Below, one piece after another: positions 1 to 9,321 of a stretch of DNA of 64,000 nt. Source of the stretch: CAZJYI01 sp964550025 (GTDB lineage: Bacteria > Verrucomicrobiota > Kiritimatiellia > UBA8416 > CAYOBW01). The notes beneath the pieces were generated by a model that did not search any database, was not told the DNA's origin, and saw only the letters and a list, made by a program, of their open reading frames with translations. The DNA is taken from NCBI GenBank assembly GCA_964550025.1, contig CAZJYI010000018.1, forward strand, positions 1 through 64,000, read 5' to 3'. Within the stretch, counting starts at the first letter, position 1. Each line of letters opens with the position of its first letter. The position numbers and the translations under genes were made by a program.

Positions 1-2
1 AG

Positions 3-371
3 CCCTATCTCTCATGGCTCAAACGACGAAAAGACGGTGCGCTGGATGTCCTCAGCAGCCTCAAGGAGATCTTGGAGAGCAAAATCGATCTGACTTCTGA
101 GCAGCGCGAAAACCTCGAACGCGAGATCGGCTACTTCGACGACCACAAGAACCGTATGAGTTACAAACAGGGGAAGAAGGACGCGCAGCCGCTTGGCTCA
201 GGTGCCATCGAATCAACATGCTCCCAGTACCAGAGCCGCTTCAAGCTCAGGGGACAGTTCTGGAGCCTGAAGGGCGATGAAGCCTTCCTCGCCTTGGCAA
301 CTCTCCACCGCAACGAAAGGTGGCACTTGCTCTTCCCGCATGATGACGACGCGCTCGATCTAGCTTCGTGA
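3..371 (+). pseudogene. C-terminal part of a DDE-type transposase (ISKra4-like), cut by the window edge
   Basis: The frame is open from the first bases of the window to a TGA at 369-371, so this is the end of a gene that starts outside the window; whether the full gene is intact cannot be seen. The visible tail contains a GSGAIES motif followed by an RFK..GQFWS stretch and a HRNERWHLLFPH-type ending. This resembles the region around the last catalytic Glu of ISKra4-like DDE transposases. The IS family is assigned from pattern memory and is the least certain part. No terminal inverted repeat was recognised downstream. Confidence 0.6.
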
Positions 372-397
372 AACTCGCCTGTCAGCTCTGCGGGGAA

Positions 398-1561
398 TCA
401 ACCCACGCAACTGCCATGCGCCCGTGTGAACCGGGACCTGATGCGGTAGTACGCGTGTGCGGCGCCTTCCGGGGGGACGATTTCGAAGGTCCCGTCGATT
501 CCCGTGCCGGCGGCGGTCGCGGACACGTTGCTCCAGGTTTCGAGATCGACGCTTGTCTGCAGCGCGTATTCCTGCCCGATGTAGCGGTCGAAGGGGATGC
601 GCAGCCGGCCGTGCTCCAGGAGAACGCCCGAGGTTCTTGCCGGCACCGGGTCCGGGGGGGCGAGACCGGCGGCAGGCGTGAAGCAGAGGAAATTGCGAAT
701 CCAGGCCGCCGGGTCGTTGACGTCGGGCAGGGCGAATTGGGAGAAACCGGCCAATGCCGTGTTGCCTACCAGGACACGTTCGTCCGCCAGTCCGACGATG
801 AGCGTGCCGTCCACACGGACTTCGATGTCGCCGCACGGCCCGACGTTGGTTGCCGTGTTCAGGTAGTCCCCGAAGCGGTCAAAGTGATTCACGTTGTTGT
901 CCAAGTCCACGGCATAGATGTCGCCGGACGGCCCCACGCAAACGTTCACGACCGAGGCGGTGCGTCGCAGTTTCCGTCGGATGTGTTCCAAAGGCTGCAT
1001 CGTCTCCGGGTGAAACACAGAACAGTTCCCATCACGGTCGATGGCATAGAGCAGACCGTTCAGACCGATCTTGACGGCGTGCCAGATGCCGACGGCGAAG
1101 TGTTGGTGCGCTGAGAGGTCGGTGAGTGGAAACCGCAGTATGCCGGCTGTGTCGTCACCGCCAAACGTCCGGTCGGGGTAGAAAAGGTAGTCGTCATTGA
1201 CGCCCATTCCGCCGTAGTATGTCACACCCGACTGCGACCAGTTCGAGACGACAACATGCGACCAGCCCGAGCCGTCGTAGGTACACAAGCTCAGGTTGCT
1301 GTCGTTTGTGACCCCGTGACGCACGACAACGTGTGTGCGGCCGAGCCGATCTACGCCCACATCGCGCGGGGTGAATGGAGAGATCCCGGCGGGTGGAACG
1401 ATCAGCGTTTCGCGCATCAGCGTACCGCCCAGGGTGTACTCCAGCAGGGCCGGCGCGTCGCTGGTGGTGGCCGTTGCGGCAACGATCAGGTTGTCACCCA
1501 GGCAGCGCGTGGCCGCGAGCGCGGCGAGAACCAGAAGCGCCGTGATAGCCGTCTTGTGCAT
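398..1561 (-). CDS. Secreted beta-propeller-like protein with PVC-type C-terminal domain
   Basis: A 387-residue protein. The start is set at the ATG at 1559-1561 because a strong AGGAGGAGG ribosome site precedes it and a clean signal peptide follows (MHKTAITALLVLAALAATRC). An upstream in-frame start would add a Tyr-rich tail encoded by the GTAC repeat region, which looks artefactual. The body has repeated short strands of the NHL/SMP-30 kind (for example GLNGLLYAIDRDGNC and GPSGDIYAVDLDNNV), suggesting a propeller. The last 60 residues (YALQTSVDLETWSNVS ending in YYRIRS) match the C-terminal domain common on secreted proteins of Verrucomicrobiota and Kiritimatiellota. No catalytic residues were recognised, so the function is unknown. 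Confidence 0.7.
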   Translation of the reverse strand: MHKTAITALLVLAALAATRCLGDNLIVAATATTSDAPALLEYTLGGTLMRETLIVPPAGISPFTPRDVGVDRLGRTHVVVRHGVTNDSNLSLCTYDGSGWSHVVVSNWSQSGVTYYGGMGVNDDYLFYPDRTFGGDDTAGILRFPLTDLSAHQHFAVGIWHAVKIGLNGLLYAIDRDGNCSVFHPETMQPLEHIRRKLRRTASVVNVCVGPSGDIYAVDLDNNVNHFDRFGDYLNTATNVGPCGDIEVRVDGTLIVGLADERVLVGNTALAGFSQFALPDVNDPAAWIRNFLCFTPAAGLAPPDPVPARTSGVLLEHGRLRIPFDRYIGQEYALQTSVDLETWSNVSATAAGTGIDGTFEIVPPEGAAHAYYRIRSRFTRAHGSCVG

Positions 1562-1615
1562 CGTCGTCCTCCTCCTGAGGCGTTCTGCTTCCGCCCCCGA
1601 AGAGATCGGCGCGTA

Positions 1616-1690
1616 GGAGTACGTGTACGAGTACGGGGCACGATTCCGCTTCGTCAATCCGTACTCGTACACTCACTCGTACACGCGAAT
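1616..1690. repeat. GTAC-rich inverted repeat
   Basis: The stretch is built from variants of GTACGAGTAC/GTACTCGTAC. A perfect 14-base inverted repeat pairs GTGTACGAGTACGG (1623-1636) with CCGTACTCGTACAC (1659-1672) across a 22-base loop, and further half-copies (ACTCGTACACG) follow. It lies between the secreted propeller gene and the 3' end of the histidine kinase gene, both on the minus strand. It could be a mobile palindrome, a processing hairpin or a regulatory site; no poly-T tract supports a simple terminator. Confidence 0.6.
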
Positions 1691-1799
1691 CTCGCCATTG
1701 TTCCCCGCAAGAGACACGATGCGATCGCATCGTATCCTATGGCGGACCAATCTGAAGCGCATCTGCTGCTACGGTATTCACGGTGGCAGACCGCGCACC

Positions 1800-4163
1800 T
1801 CACGATGGATGTCCCATTCCCGCGTGCCGGGTGACTTTGCGGGAGAGCTCGGAAACCTGGCAGGGCTTGCCGATGAAGTCCAGTACACCGCGAGCAAGGA
1901 GGTCGTTGACAACGCCTTCGTCCGTGAAGCCGGACATGACAATGACCTTCACGTTCGGATCCATTTCCCGGAGTTTGAGGAATGTTTGTGTGCCGCTGAG
2001 CTTGGGCATGCGCTCGTCGAGGAGGACGAGGTCTGCACTGCCGCCGTGTTCCCGGTACCACTCTATGGCCTGGTTGCCGCCCGAGCAGTTTGTCGTAGTG
2101 AACCCCATACGTTCCAGTGCTCGTGCCACGGCCCGCAGGACGCTGGGTTCGTCGTCCACGATGAGAATGTGGCCCCGCTTGCCGTTTTCGGCATCGCCAC
2201 CGGAGAAGGGCGCGGACGCATCGGAGTCGGAGGCGGCGATAGCCGATGCCGGTGGGAGCAGGATATGGACCGTTGTCCCTTTGCCCGGAGCGCTCGATAC
2301 ATCGATCGCCCCGTCGTGGCTCTGCACTGTGCCGAACACGCCGGCCAGCCCGAGGCCGGTGCCCTTGCCCAGGGGCTTGGTCGTGAAAAAGGGCTCGAAC
2401 ATCTGCCGGCGGGTGGCGTCGTCCATGCCGACCCCCGTGTCGCTTACCGACACGCACAGGTACTCGTCGGGTTGCAGCTTCGGCTTGTAGTGGCTCAAGT
2501 CCGTCTCGCGCATCTCTGTTATGTCCGTTCCGAAGGTGAGGACGCCGCCGCCTTCCATGGCGTCAGTGGCGTTGACGGCGAGGTTCAACAGCGCGTTGTG
2601 CCATTGCGAGGGATCGCCCTCGACCAGTGCGTCGGGGGCGTTCAACTCGTGGTGTATCTCGATTCTGGGATCGATGCTGCGGCGCAGGAGTTTCGTTACC
2701 TCCTCAATCGAGTCGTGGACGTCTATGGGGACCATTCTCAGGTTGCCCTTGCGCGCAAAGCCGAGTAATTGCTTGGTAAGGTCTGCTCCGCGGGCGGCGG
2801 CGCTCTCGATCTCGGCGAGCTGCTCGTGCGCCTCGGACGACGCGGAAATTTCGTCTGCCATCAAAACGGCGTTGGTCTGGATGGCCATGAGGAGGTTGTT
2901 GAAATCGTGCGCAACGCCGCCGGCGAGACGGCCTATGGCCTCCATGCGCTGCGCGTGTTCGAGCTGCGAGCGCAGGGCGTATTCCTCCGTCACGTCCCGG
3001 AAAACAAGTACAACGCCGGTGATGTGGTCGTGTGCGTCGCGAATCGGTGCGCCACTGTCGGCGATCTGGCGCTCCTCGCCGTTGCGCGCCACTAGGACAC
3101 TGTGGTTGGCCAGGGCAACGACCTCGCCCGTCGACAGAACGTGTTCGACGGGGCTGCGCACGGTCTGGCGTGTTGTGGCGTTGATGATGCGGAAAACGGA
3201 ATCCAGCGGTTGACCTACAGCCTCCTCCCGTGACCATCCGGTGAGCGCTTCGGCAACCTTGTTCATGCGAGTGACATGGCCGTGGTCGTCGGTGGCGATC
3301 ACGGCGTCGCCGATCGAGTTCAGCGTCGTGGTGACATTCTGTTCGCTTGCACGAAGCTCGTCTATCTGTCGGCGGATGGCGTCTCGCATCGTCTGGAAGC
3401 TCCGTGCGAGCGTCGCGATCTCGCGTGATCCGCCCGACGGGACAGCCATGGAGTCGTCGCCCGCCGCCATGCGCTCCGAAGCCGCTGTCAGCGTGATGAT
3501 GGGCGAAGACAGGTAGCGCGACAAGAGGGCGCCTACCACCGATGCAACGAACAGAATGGCCATTCCCACGTGCACGGACTGCAGCACGGTCTGCCGAACG
3601 GCGGTGTTGAAGCCGCTCAACAGAACGCTGGCGCCAACCATGTAGATTCGTCCACGCGTGTCGCGGTCGGGGATCAGGACCATGCGTCCGGCGCCCCACT
3701 CGTTGCGGAAAGTGCTGCAGGTGACGTCCATGGCCGAGAGGGCCTCCGCGTACGCGGCGGGGTCGGAGTGCACCGAGAAGAAAGCGGCGTGGTCCTGTTT
3801 CTCAACGTCTTTGCTGGGCGATGTTGCGCTGGTGAACACGATCGTGTTCGTGTCGAGAACGAGTACGCTCCAGAGGTAGCTGAGGTCGAGGTCGAGGCAC
3901 GTGCGGTTGTGCTGTGCCACCATGGCATCGTACGCCGCCTTGGGCACGCTGTTCGTGTCGGCGATGCTGCCGTGGAAAGCGCGGCCCACGGTAATCTGTG
4001 TGCAGCGGGCGGCCGTGAGGAGCCGGGCGTCAACTTCCGCGATGAAAGCATCCTTGCGGATATTGACCAGCAGAACGGTGTAGAGACACCCCGTGACAAT
4101 GGCCAGAAGGGCCATCAGCACCGTGATCTTGGCGCGAATGCTGAATTTGGAAAGCAGGGACAT
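1800..4163 (-). CDS. Hybrid sensor histidine kinase (HAMP-PAS-HisKA-HATPase-REC)
   Basis: A 787-residue membrane-bound hybrid two-component kinase. Transmembrane helices at about residues 13-34 and 193-216 enclose a periplasmic sensor region, followed by a HAMP linker (about 217-270), a PAS domain (about 275-395) and the dimerisation/phosphoacceptor helix with H419 in GGVAHDFNNLL. The ATPase domain has the N box (LNLAVNATDAM, about 526-536), G1 (DTGVGM, 575-580) and G2 (GKGTGLGL, 599-606). A C-terminal receiver domain has acidic D670/D671, phospho-acceptor D716 in LLDERMP and K766. It probably autophosphorylates at H419 and passes phosphate to its own receiver. No partner regulator is adjacent, so the output is unknown. 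Confidence 0.93.
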   Translation of the reverse strand: MSLLSKFSIRAKITVLMALLAIVTGCLYTVLLVNIRKDAFIAEVDARLLTAARCTQITVGRAFHGSIADTNSVPKAAYDAMVAQHNRTCLDLDLSYLWSVLVLDTNTIVFTSATSPSKDVEKQDHAAFFSVHSDPAAYAEALSAMDVTCSTFRNEWGAGRMVLIPDRDTRGRIYMVGASVLLSGFNTAVRQTVLQSVHVGMAILFVASVVGALLSRYLSSPIITLTAASERMAAGDDSMAVPSGGSREIATLARSFQTMRDAIRRQIDELRASEQNVTTTLNSIGDAVIATDDHGHVTRMNKVAEALTGWSREEAVGQPLDSVFRIINATTRQTVRSPVEHVLSTGEVVALANHSVLVARNGEERQIADSGAPIRDAHDHITGVVLVFRDVTEEYALRSQLEHAQRMEAIGRLAGGVAHDFNNLLMAIQTNAVLMADEISASSEAHEQLAEIESAAARGADLTKQLLGFARKGNLRMVPIDVHDSIEEVTKLLRRSIDPRIEIHHELNAPDALVEGDPSQWHNALLNLAVNATDAMEGGGVLTFGTDITEMRETDLSHYKPKLQPDEYLCVSVSDTGVGMDDATRRQMFEPFFTTKPLGKGTGLGLAGVFGTVQSHDGAIDVSSAPGKGTTVHILLPPASAIAASDSDASAPFSGGDAENGKRGHILIVDDEPSVLRAVARALERMGFTTTNCSGGNQAIEWYREHGGSADLVLLDERMPKLSGTQTFLKLREMDPNVKVIVMSGFTDEGVVNDLLARGVLDFIGKPCQVSELSRKVTRHAGMGHPS

Positions 4164-4347
4164 TCGCCCTCCTGGTCAATTCAAGATAAGGATAACATAT
4201 TCCTTGCAGAGCGGCGGAATTGTCAAGGCAGAAGGACTGGATGTCCGGGCGGACCACAGGCTCTTCTTTTCGCTTCCCGCCGACATGTCCGGGGTTGTAC
4301 CCTTGCTCATCTCAGTGCATTCGCGACGAAACCTGGAGAGGGTGACG

Positions 4348-6201
4348 ATGAACGTGCGCTTCGCGGTGATGATACTGTTCCTGGGGGTGGCGTGCGTCGC
4401 CGCAAGGTCGTCCGCTGCTCCTCCGACGACCCGCGGTCCCGCGGAATGGCTCTCCGAGATTGAGACGCGGACCGCCATGGAGAAACGCTCGTGGGACGAA
4501 CCATGGCGCGTCGTGATGCGCGGTGCGGCTCTGGCACTGGAGCCTTACGACGGCAGGCCGGAGCAGATCGCCAGGCTCGCGGGCGACAAGAGGCTACTCT
4601 ACGATGCCTATCGGCGCGTCTGGTCCGAACACGCCCGCCCCGTGGCGGAGAAGCTGCTTTCGGGCGTGCCGATTGCTGACGCGGAACGGAAATACAGGTT
4701 CCTTGCCGCCGGGACGCTGGTACACCGTTATCACCGTCATGGTATCAAGCGGAAGGAGAAGAGCAAGGACGCGTTGTCGGCGGACGAGAGACGGATCGCC
4801 GATTATGCCCGCGCCGTGGAACAGGCTGGGAAGGCGACGCTGAGCAAGGGCTACAGGGGCGAGGGGCTGACACCCGCGGACATCGACGCCCTTCGCGACT
4901 ACGCGTTGTTCGTTGACACACGCTGCACCGGCAATGGCGTCTTGCCGTGCCACCTGGGCCTGACCCGCTCGCGCTACGGGGGAAAAGGGTTCCGTCTGCC
5001 GGGGGAAACCGCGCCCGATTTCGCCCTTGCCCGGATGGAGGCCTTTCTCGATACGCCGGCGTACCGTGACACCAACCCGCGCGACCCCGTGGACATTCTC
5101 ACGCCGCTGGCGGTGAAGGAGTTCCTGCGGATCATGTGCGGGTTCCAGGTGCGCGACGGGAAGGTGACGGCCAGACCGTACGAAGTCGTTGCCGGGTTGG
5201 AAGGGTACTACGAGCGATTGAGCGACTATCGCGGCAAGAAGGCCGTCTTGATGGTCTTCATGAACGCGACGGATCCGTGGGCTTGGCACGGGAAGATCGC
5301 TCCGATGTTCGAGCCGCTGAAGCAGGCGCTCGGCGAAAGGGTGGCGGTGCGTTTCATTTGCACCACGATCCACGATACACGCATGCCGTCAATGGACTTC
5401 GTCGGTCCGCGGCCGCGGCGGACCTCCTGCGTGCACGAGACGGCCATGGAGCACCGTGCGCGAATCTGCAAGATGTTCTACATGGGGTGGCCGTCGTGCA
5501 CGATCGATTATCTCCTGGATGACATGTCGCAGCATTTTCGCGACGAATGGATGGACCAGGGGGGTGGGGCGTACATCGTCCTGGTCGACAGGGAAGGGAC
5601 GATTGCCTATGCCGATTACCACAAGGACATCCCACCGCATTGGGGCCCGAAGGCGGTCAGCTTTCCGTACGAGTTCCTGACGATCCGCATGAACCACCTC
5701 GAAAGCCGGCTGGCGAGCTTCTTTGCCAACGGTGCCCGGTACGGCAAGACGATCGAAACGGCCCATCCGCCGTGGCGCCTCCCGAAGGAGCGTGATGCCG
5801 CGACGCTTTCGAAGCAGTACCGCTTCACTCTCTGGATGCCCGCGAAGGTTGTCGACGTCGATGCCACCTCCCGCAAGCTGACCGTCGAACGTTCGCTGCC
5901 GACACCGGACGCGATGAAGGGCGTCCGGTTCTGGGAGGAAGCCGGGGACGACGCCACCGCTTTCGATCCGGCCGTGAAGGCGCGCCTCGACACCGTGCGT
6001 GGTTGGGGCGGTGACGCCCGTGGGCACGCGGTCTCCACGCTACTCGTCGGCGATACGACGGACATCTTCGTCAACGGGCGGCCGCACGCCTTCGCGGCCC
6101 TGCAATGCGGCGACCGGGTCGGCATCTGCTGCGTGATCGCAGGTCCGGACGGCAGGCATGCCCCCAGGCCGCTTCAGATTCGCGCGTATCGATTCCGCTG
6201 A
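4348..6201 (+). CDS. Secreted protein with thioredoxin-like (deiodinase-like) domain
   Basis: A 617-residue exported protein. The start is taken at ATG 4348, which follows GGAGAGGG and begins a signal peptide (MNVRFAVMILFLGVACVAARSSA); longer in-frame starts give no plausible N-terminus. The middle part has the pattern of a redox-type thioredoxin fold: a strand-rich GKKAVLMVFMNATDPW segment, then a helix region and IVLVDREGTIAYADYH. This resembles the iodothyronine-deiodinase/AhpC-like domains found in many secreted PVC proteins. A canonical CxxC is absent, so disulfide reductase activity is doubtful. The C-terminal 130 residues look like a small beta domain. It is transcribed divergently from the histidine kinase gene. 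Confidence 0.6.
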   Translation: MNVRFAVMILFLGVACVAARSSAAPPTTRGPAEWLSEIETRTAMEKRSWDEPWRVVMRGAALALEPYDGRPEQIARLAGDKRLLYDAYRRVWSEHARPVAEKLLSGVPIADAERKYRFLAAGTLVHRYHRHGIKRKEKSKDALSADERRIADYARAVEQAGKATLSKGYRGEGLTPADIDALRDYALFVDTRCTGNGVLPCHLGLTRSRYGGKGFRLPGETAPDFALARMEAFLDTPAYRDTNPRDPVDILTPLAVKEFLRIMCGFQVRDGKVTARPYEVVAGLEGYYERLSDYRGKKAVLMVFMNATDPWAWHGKIAPMFEPLKQALGERVAVRFICTTIHDTRMPSMDFVGPRPRRTSCVHETAMEHRARICKMFYMGWPSCTIDYLLDDMSQHFRDEWMDQGGGAYIVLVDREGTIAYADYHKDIPPHWGPKAVSFPYEFLTIRMNHLESRLASFFANGARYGKTIETAHPPWRLPKERDAATLSKQYRFTLWMPAKVVDVDATSRKLTVERSLPTPDAMKGVRFWEEAGDDATAFDPAVKARLDTVRGWGGDARGHAVSTLLVGDTTDIFVNGRPHAFAALQCGDRVGICCVIAGPDGRHAPRPLQIRAYRFR

Positions 6202-6312
6202 GGTGGCGTGGCCGAACCAGGGGGCGGGGGGGGGGCGCGCGCCCCCGGGGCGCGGGGCCTGGGGGGGGACGCTCTCTCCCTTTCACCCGCCACCCGCCAC
6301 CCGCCTCCCGCA
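6202..6312. repeat. G-rich low-complexity intergenic segment
   Basis: This gap between the convergent thioredoxin-like and aldo/keto reductase genes has long G runs, including a ten-G run around 6226-6236, and a GCGCGCGCCCCCGGGGCGCG palindromic patch, followed by repeated CCACCCGCC triplet-like units. G-quadruplex or strong hairpin formation is plausible. No gene is seen here. Confidence 0.5.
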
Positions 6313-7338
6313 CTACCGGCGTACCTTTGCCACGTCGAAGGGTTCGTCCAGTACCAGCGGTTCGAAGATCTCCCGGATGGCCTGAATGTCCCCGGTGGAG
6401 AGGACGAGGTCCGCGGCCCGCGCGTTGCTCTCGGCCTGGTCCGGGTTCCGTGCGCCGACGATCGCCGCGGTTACCCCGGGCTGTGAGAAGATCCACGCTA
6501 CGGCCACCTGTGCGAGTGTTGCGTCGTGTTTTGCGGCGATTGGCCGGACGAGCTCAAGAGCGTCAAGCACCTGCCGGCGCTTGTCCGGCTGAAACCACGG
6601 CCGGCGTTTGCGCGTGTCGTCGTCGGGCAGTTCATAGTCCATGGTGATCTTGCCGGTGAGGAGCCCCATTTCCATTGGGCTGTAGGCGACGACGCCGATG
6701 TCGTGCTCCAGGCAGAACGGCAGGACGTCCGCCTCCGCTTCGCGCGAGAGCAGGCTGTACTTCGGCTGGTCCGAAGCAACGCCTCCGTTTTCGACGCATT
6801 GACGAAGTTCGTCGGCGGAGTAGTTGCTGACGCCGAATGTGCGGATCTTCCCCCGGTCGCGCAAGGCGACCAGCGCTTCCATCGATTCCGCAATCGGCGT
6901 TTCGGCGTGCGGCCAGTGGCACTGGTAGAGATCGATGACGTCGACCCCCAACCGTTTGAGACTGGCCTCACATTCCCGGGTGATGGACTCTTTCCGGAGG
7001 CACCGCCTGACGGACTGCCGGTTGCCGGCGTTGTCCGTGGTATCGAAAAAGGGGGTGGCCCCGGGACGGCCGTCCCAGACCAGGCCGCACTTGGTTGCTA
7101 CGATCAGCTTGTCCCTGTCACGGTGCTTGATGGCCTTGCCGACGATCTCCTCGCTCAGCCCGAACCCGTAGATGGGGGCGGTGTCAATGCAGTTGATGCC
7201 GGCGTCGATGGCGGCAAGGATGGCTTCCTCGGAACGGTTTTTTGCCGTCCCGCCCCATAGCCAGCCTCCCAGCGCCCATGTTCCGAGCACTACCGGCGAT
7301 ACTTCAATGTCCGAGTTTCCAAGCGTTCTGTATTGCAT
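6313..7338 (-). CDS. Aldo/keto reductase
   Basis: A 341-residue NADPH-dependent oxidoreductase of the aldo/keto reductase superfamily, predicted cytosolic. The TIM-barrel signature starts with YRTLGNSDIEVSPVVLGTW. The catalytic tetrad is visible as D52, Y57 (DTAPIYGFG), K83 (ATKCG) and H141 (DLYQCHWPH). The late NADP-binding segment GARNPDQAESNARA is also present. The ATG at 7336-7338 follows GGAGG at good spacing. It is closest in pattern to the YghZ/voltage-channel-beta-like AKR group. The substrate is unknown, though the neighbouring Gfo/Idh/MocA gene makes a sugar or polyol substrate plausible. Confidence 0.93.
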   Translation of the reverse strand: MQYRTLGNSDIEVSPVVLGTWALGGWLWGGTAKNRSEEAILAAIDAGINCIDTAPIYGFGLSEEIVGKAIKHRDRDKLIVATKCGLVWDGRPGATPFFDTTDNAGNRQSVRRCLRKESITRECEASLKRLGVDVIDLYQCHWPHAETPIAESMEALVALRDRGKIRTFGVSNYSADELRQCVENGGVASDQPKYSLLSREAEADVLPFCLEHDIGVVAYSPMEMGLLTGKITMDYELPDDDTRKRRPWFQPDKRRQVLDALELVRPIAAKHDATLAQVAVAWIFSQPGVTAAIVGARNPDQAESNARAADLVLSTGDIQAIREIFEPLVLDEPFDVAKVRR

Positions 7339-7491
7339 TGTGACGGCCTCCCAGCACGTGTTCTCGACTGAAGATGCAGGCTTTTGGCATGAATGTCGAA
7401 TTCTATGCGCCGGAGAACGGTTTGGGCTGCATCAGAGGTCGCAGGGGACGACGGCATCACCGCCTGTAGCGCGGGAATGCCCTGTCACGCC

Positions 7492-7612
7492 GTAGCGCCG
7501 GTTTACCAGCCGGTGAGTAGTAGCGCGGATGTCCGGTCCGCGCATCCCCCGTAGCGCCGGCTTTCCAGCCGGTGAGTAGTAGCGCGGATGTCCGATCCGC
7601 GCGTGAGCATGG
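7492..7612 (+). repeat. Two tandem 59-base REP-like units (family D)
   Basis: Two near-identical units start at 7492 and 7551. Each has a GTAG tag followed by the hairpin CCGGCT-loop-AGCCGG (first copy slightly diverged), then GTAG and a second hairpin GCGGAT-loop-ATCCGC. The tag plus short imperfect palindrome is the layout of bacterial REP elements. The rest of the 7339-7786 gap holds no recognised gene; a partial GTAGCGCGGG element lies at 7466. A related CCGGCT/AGCCGG pair recurs on the other strand at 47.67-47.72 kb. Confidence 0.75.
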
Positions 7613-7786
7613 GACAGCGGATGTAGATAGAGCGGTAAAGATTGCTCCAGAGCCGCGTGGCAGCAGTGGTAGCGAAAAGTAGCTTCACAAGTCGCGGTAA
7701 TGAGGTAGTATGGGGTACGGTTTCCATTCACTGTTGGGCAGGCATCACGGCAGGGCATATATGGACCTGATCAAGGGAGCGACACC

Positions 7787-9253
7787 ATGAACAGAGTCAG
7801 CAGAAGAGAGTTCATCAGGTACGCAACGCTGGGTTCGGCCGGTGCGAGCATCGTGTTGCCCGGCATGACCGCATTGTCCGCCGATGCCGTGGCCGGCGCC
7901 AACGATCGTTTCCGGATTGCAGTGTGTGGGTTGAACGGAAGGGGCAAGAACCATGCGGGCGCGTTCATCGGGATGAAGAACGTTGAGCTCGTGTACGTGG
8001 TCGATCCCGACCGCCGCGTGGCCGAGGGCGCCGCAAAGCGCTACAGCGAGAAGGCCAAAGGCTATAGTGTCAAACCGCTGGCGGACGTCCGTAAGGCGCT
8101 CGAAGACAAGGAACTGGACGCGATTTCGGTGGCCACGCCGAACCACTGGCATTCGCTGATGGCGATCTGGGCCGCGCAGGCAGGGAAGCACTCCTATATC
8201 GAGAAGCCGGCCAGTCATGACATCTACGAAGGGCGGGTAGCAGCCGAAGCGTACAAGAAGTACGGCGTCATCATTCAGCACGGGACACAGCAGCGCAGCA
8301 GCGGCGGCAGGGCCAACCAGGTCAAGGCCATTCGCGAAGGCAAGTACGGCAGACTCAAGGTTTCCTACGGGTATTGCTGCAAGCCGCGCGGCGGCATCGG
8401 TCACAAGGACGTCTCGGCCCCTCCCGAGCATCTCGACTGGAATCTGTGGCGCGGCCCGGCGGCCATCGAGGAGTTTCACGCCAACTACGTGCACTACGAC
8501 TGGCACTGGTTCTGGGCGACCGGCAACGGCGACCTCAACAACCAGGGGACGCACCAGCTTGACGTGGCGCGCTGGGCGCTGGACGAAGACCAGACGAATC
8601 CGGTCCGTGCAATGGCCATCGGCGGCCGCTTCCAGTGGAACGACCAGGGCGAGACGCCCAACACGATGTTCGCCATCGCGGAGTATCCCAACGGGCAGTA
8701 CGTCTTCTTCAACGTGCGCAACGTGAACTACAAGGGGTACAAGCGCGAGGTCACGAACGAGTTTTACTTCGAGGACGGCGGCTGGATGGACTCGGGGGGG
8801 AAGTACCATCCAGCCGGCAGCAAGGAACCCGAGAAGGTCGAAGTTTCTCCCGCGAAAACCACGGGGGGCGGCACGTTCGGGAGTTTTGTCGCCGCCTGCC
8901 GTGCCGGCGACCAGGGCATGATCAACGGCAACATGGAGGAAGCGCACTACTCCTGCGTCACCGGTCACGTCATGAACCTCTCGTACCGCCTGGGGCAGGA
9001 AGTGCCGTTCAATGAAAAGGCCGGCCGGTTCGGCGACAACAAGGATGCCTACGAGCACTTCATGAAACTGCACGCCATCATGAAGGACGGCGTGGGGGTG
9101 CCCGAGGACGAGGCGAAGTACGTCGTCGGTCCATGGCTCACGTTCGATCCCAAGGTCGAGAGGTTCACCGGGGACCATGCCAAGGAGGCCAACGCGCTTC
9201 TTCGCGATCCGAACCGCAAGGGATTCGAGGTGCCCGATGCGGACAAGGTCTAG
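7787..9253 (+). CDS. Tat-exported Gfo/Idh/MocA family oxidoreductase
   Basis: A 488-residue NAD(P)-dependent oxidoreductase of the glucose-fructose oxidoreductase/inositol dehydrogenase family. The N-terminus carries a twin-arginine signal (SRREFIRYATLGSAGASIVLPG), so the folded, cofactor-loaded enzyme is predicted to be exported. The Rossmann segment FRIAVCGLNGRGKNH and the EKP motif (YIEKPASHD) that contributes the catalytic Lys are visible, as is GGDLNNQ-like GNGDLNNQGTHQLD. The ATG at 7787 follows GGGAG. Such enzymes typically act on sugars or inositols in PVC bacteria; the substrate here cannot be read. Confidence 0.92.
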   Translation: MNRVSRREFIRYATLGSAGASIVLPGMTALSADAVAGANDRFRIAVCGLNGRGKNHAGAFIGMKNVELVYVVDPDRRVAEGAAKRYSEKAKGYSVKPLADVRKALEDKELDAISVATPNHWHSLMAIWAAQAGKHSYIEKPASHDIYEGRVAAEAYKKYGVIIQHGTQQRSSGGRANQVKAIREGKYGRLKVSYGYCCKPRGGIGHKDVSAPPEHLDWNLWRGPAAIEEFHANYVHYDWHWFWATGNGDLNNQGTHQLDVARWALDEDQTNPVRAMAIGGRFQWNDQGETPNTMFAIAEYPNGQYVFFNVRNVNYKGYKREVTNEFYFEDGGWMDSGGKYHPAGSKEPEKVEVSPAKTTGGGTFGSFVAACRAGDQGMINGNMEEAHYSCVTGHVMNLSYRLGQEVPFNEKAGRFGDNKDAYEHFMKLHAIMKDGVGVPEDEAKYVVGPWLTFDPKVERFTGDHAKEANALLRDPNRKGFEVPDADKV

Positions 9254-9321
9254 AACAATGACGGACGATGGCCCAGCCTTGGGTGCTGCGGGGATTACTG
9301 TCTGCTGCGGGAGGTGACGAT

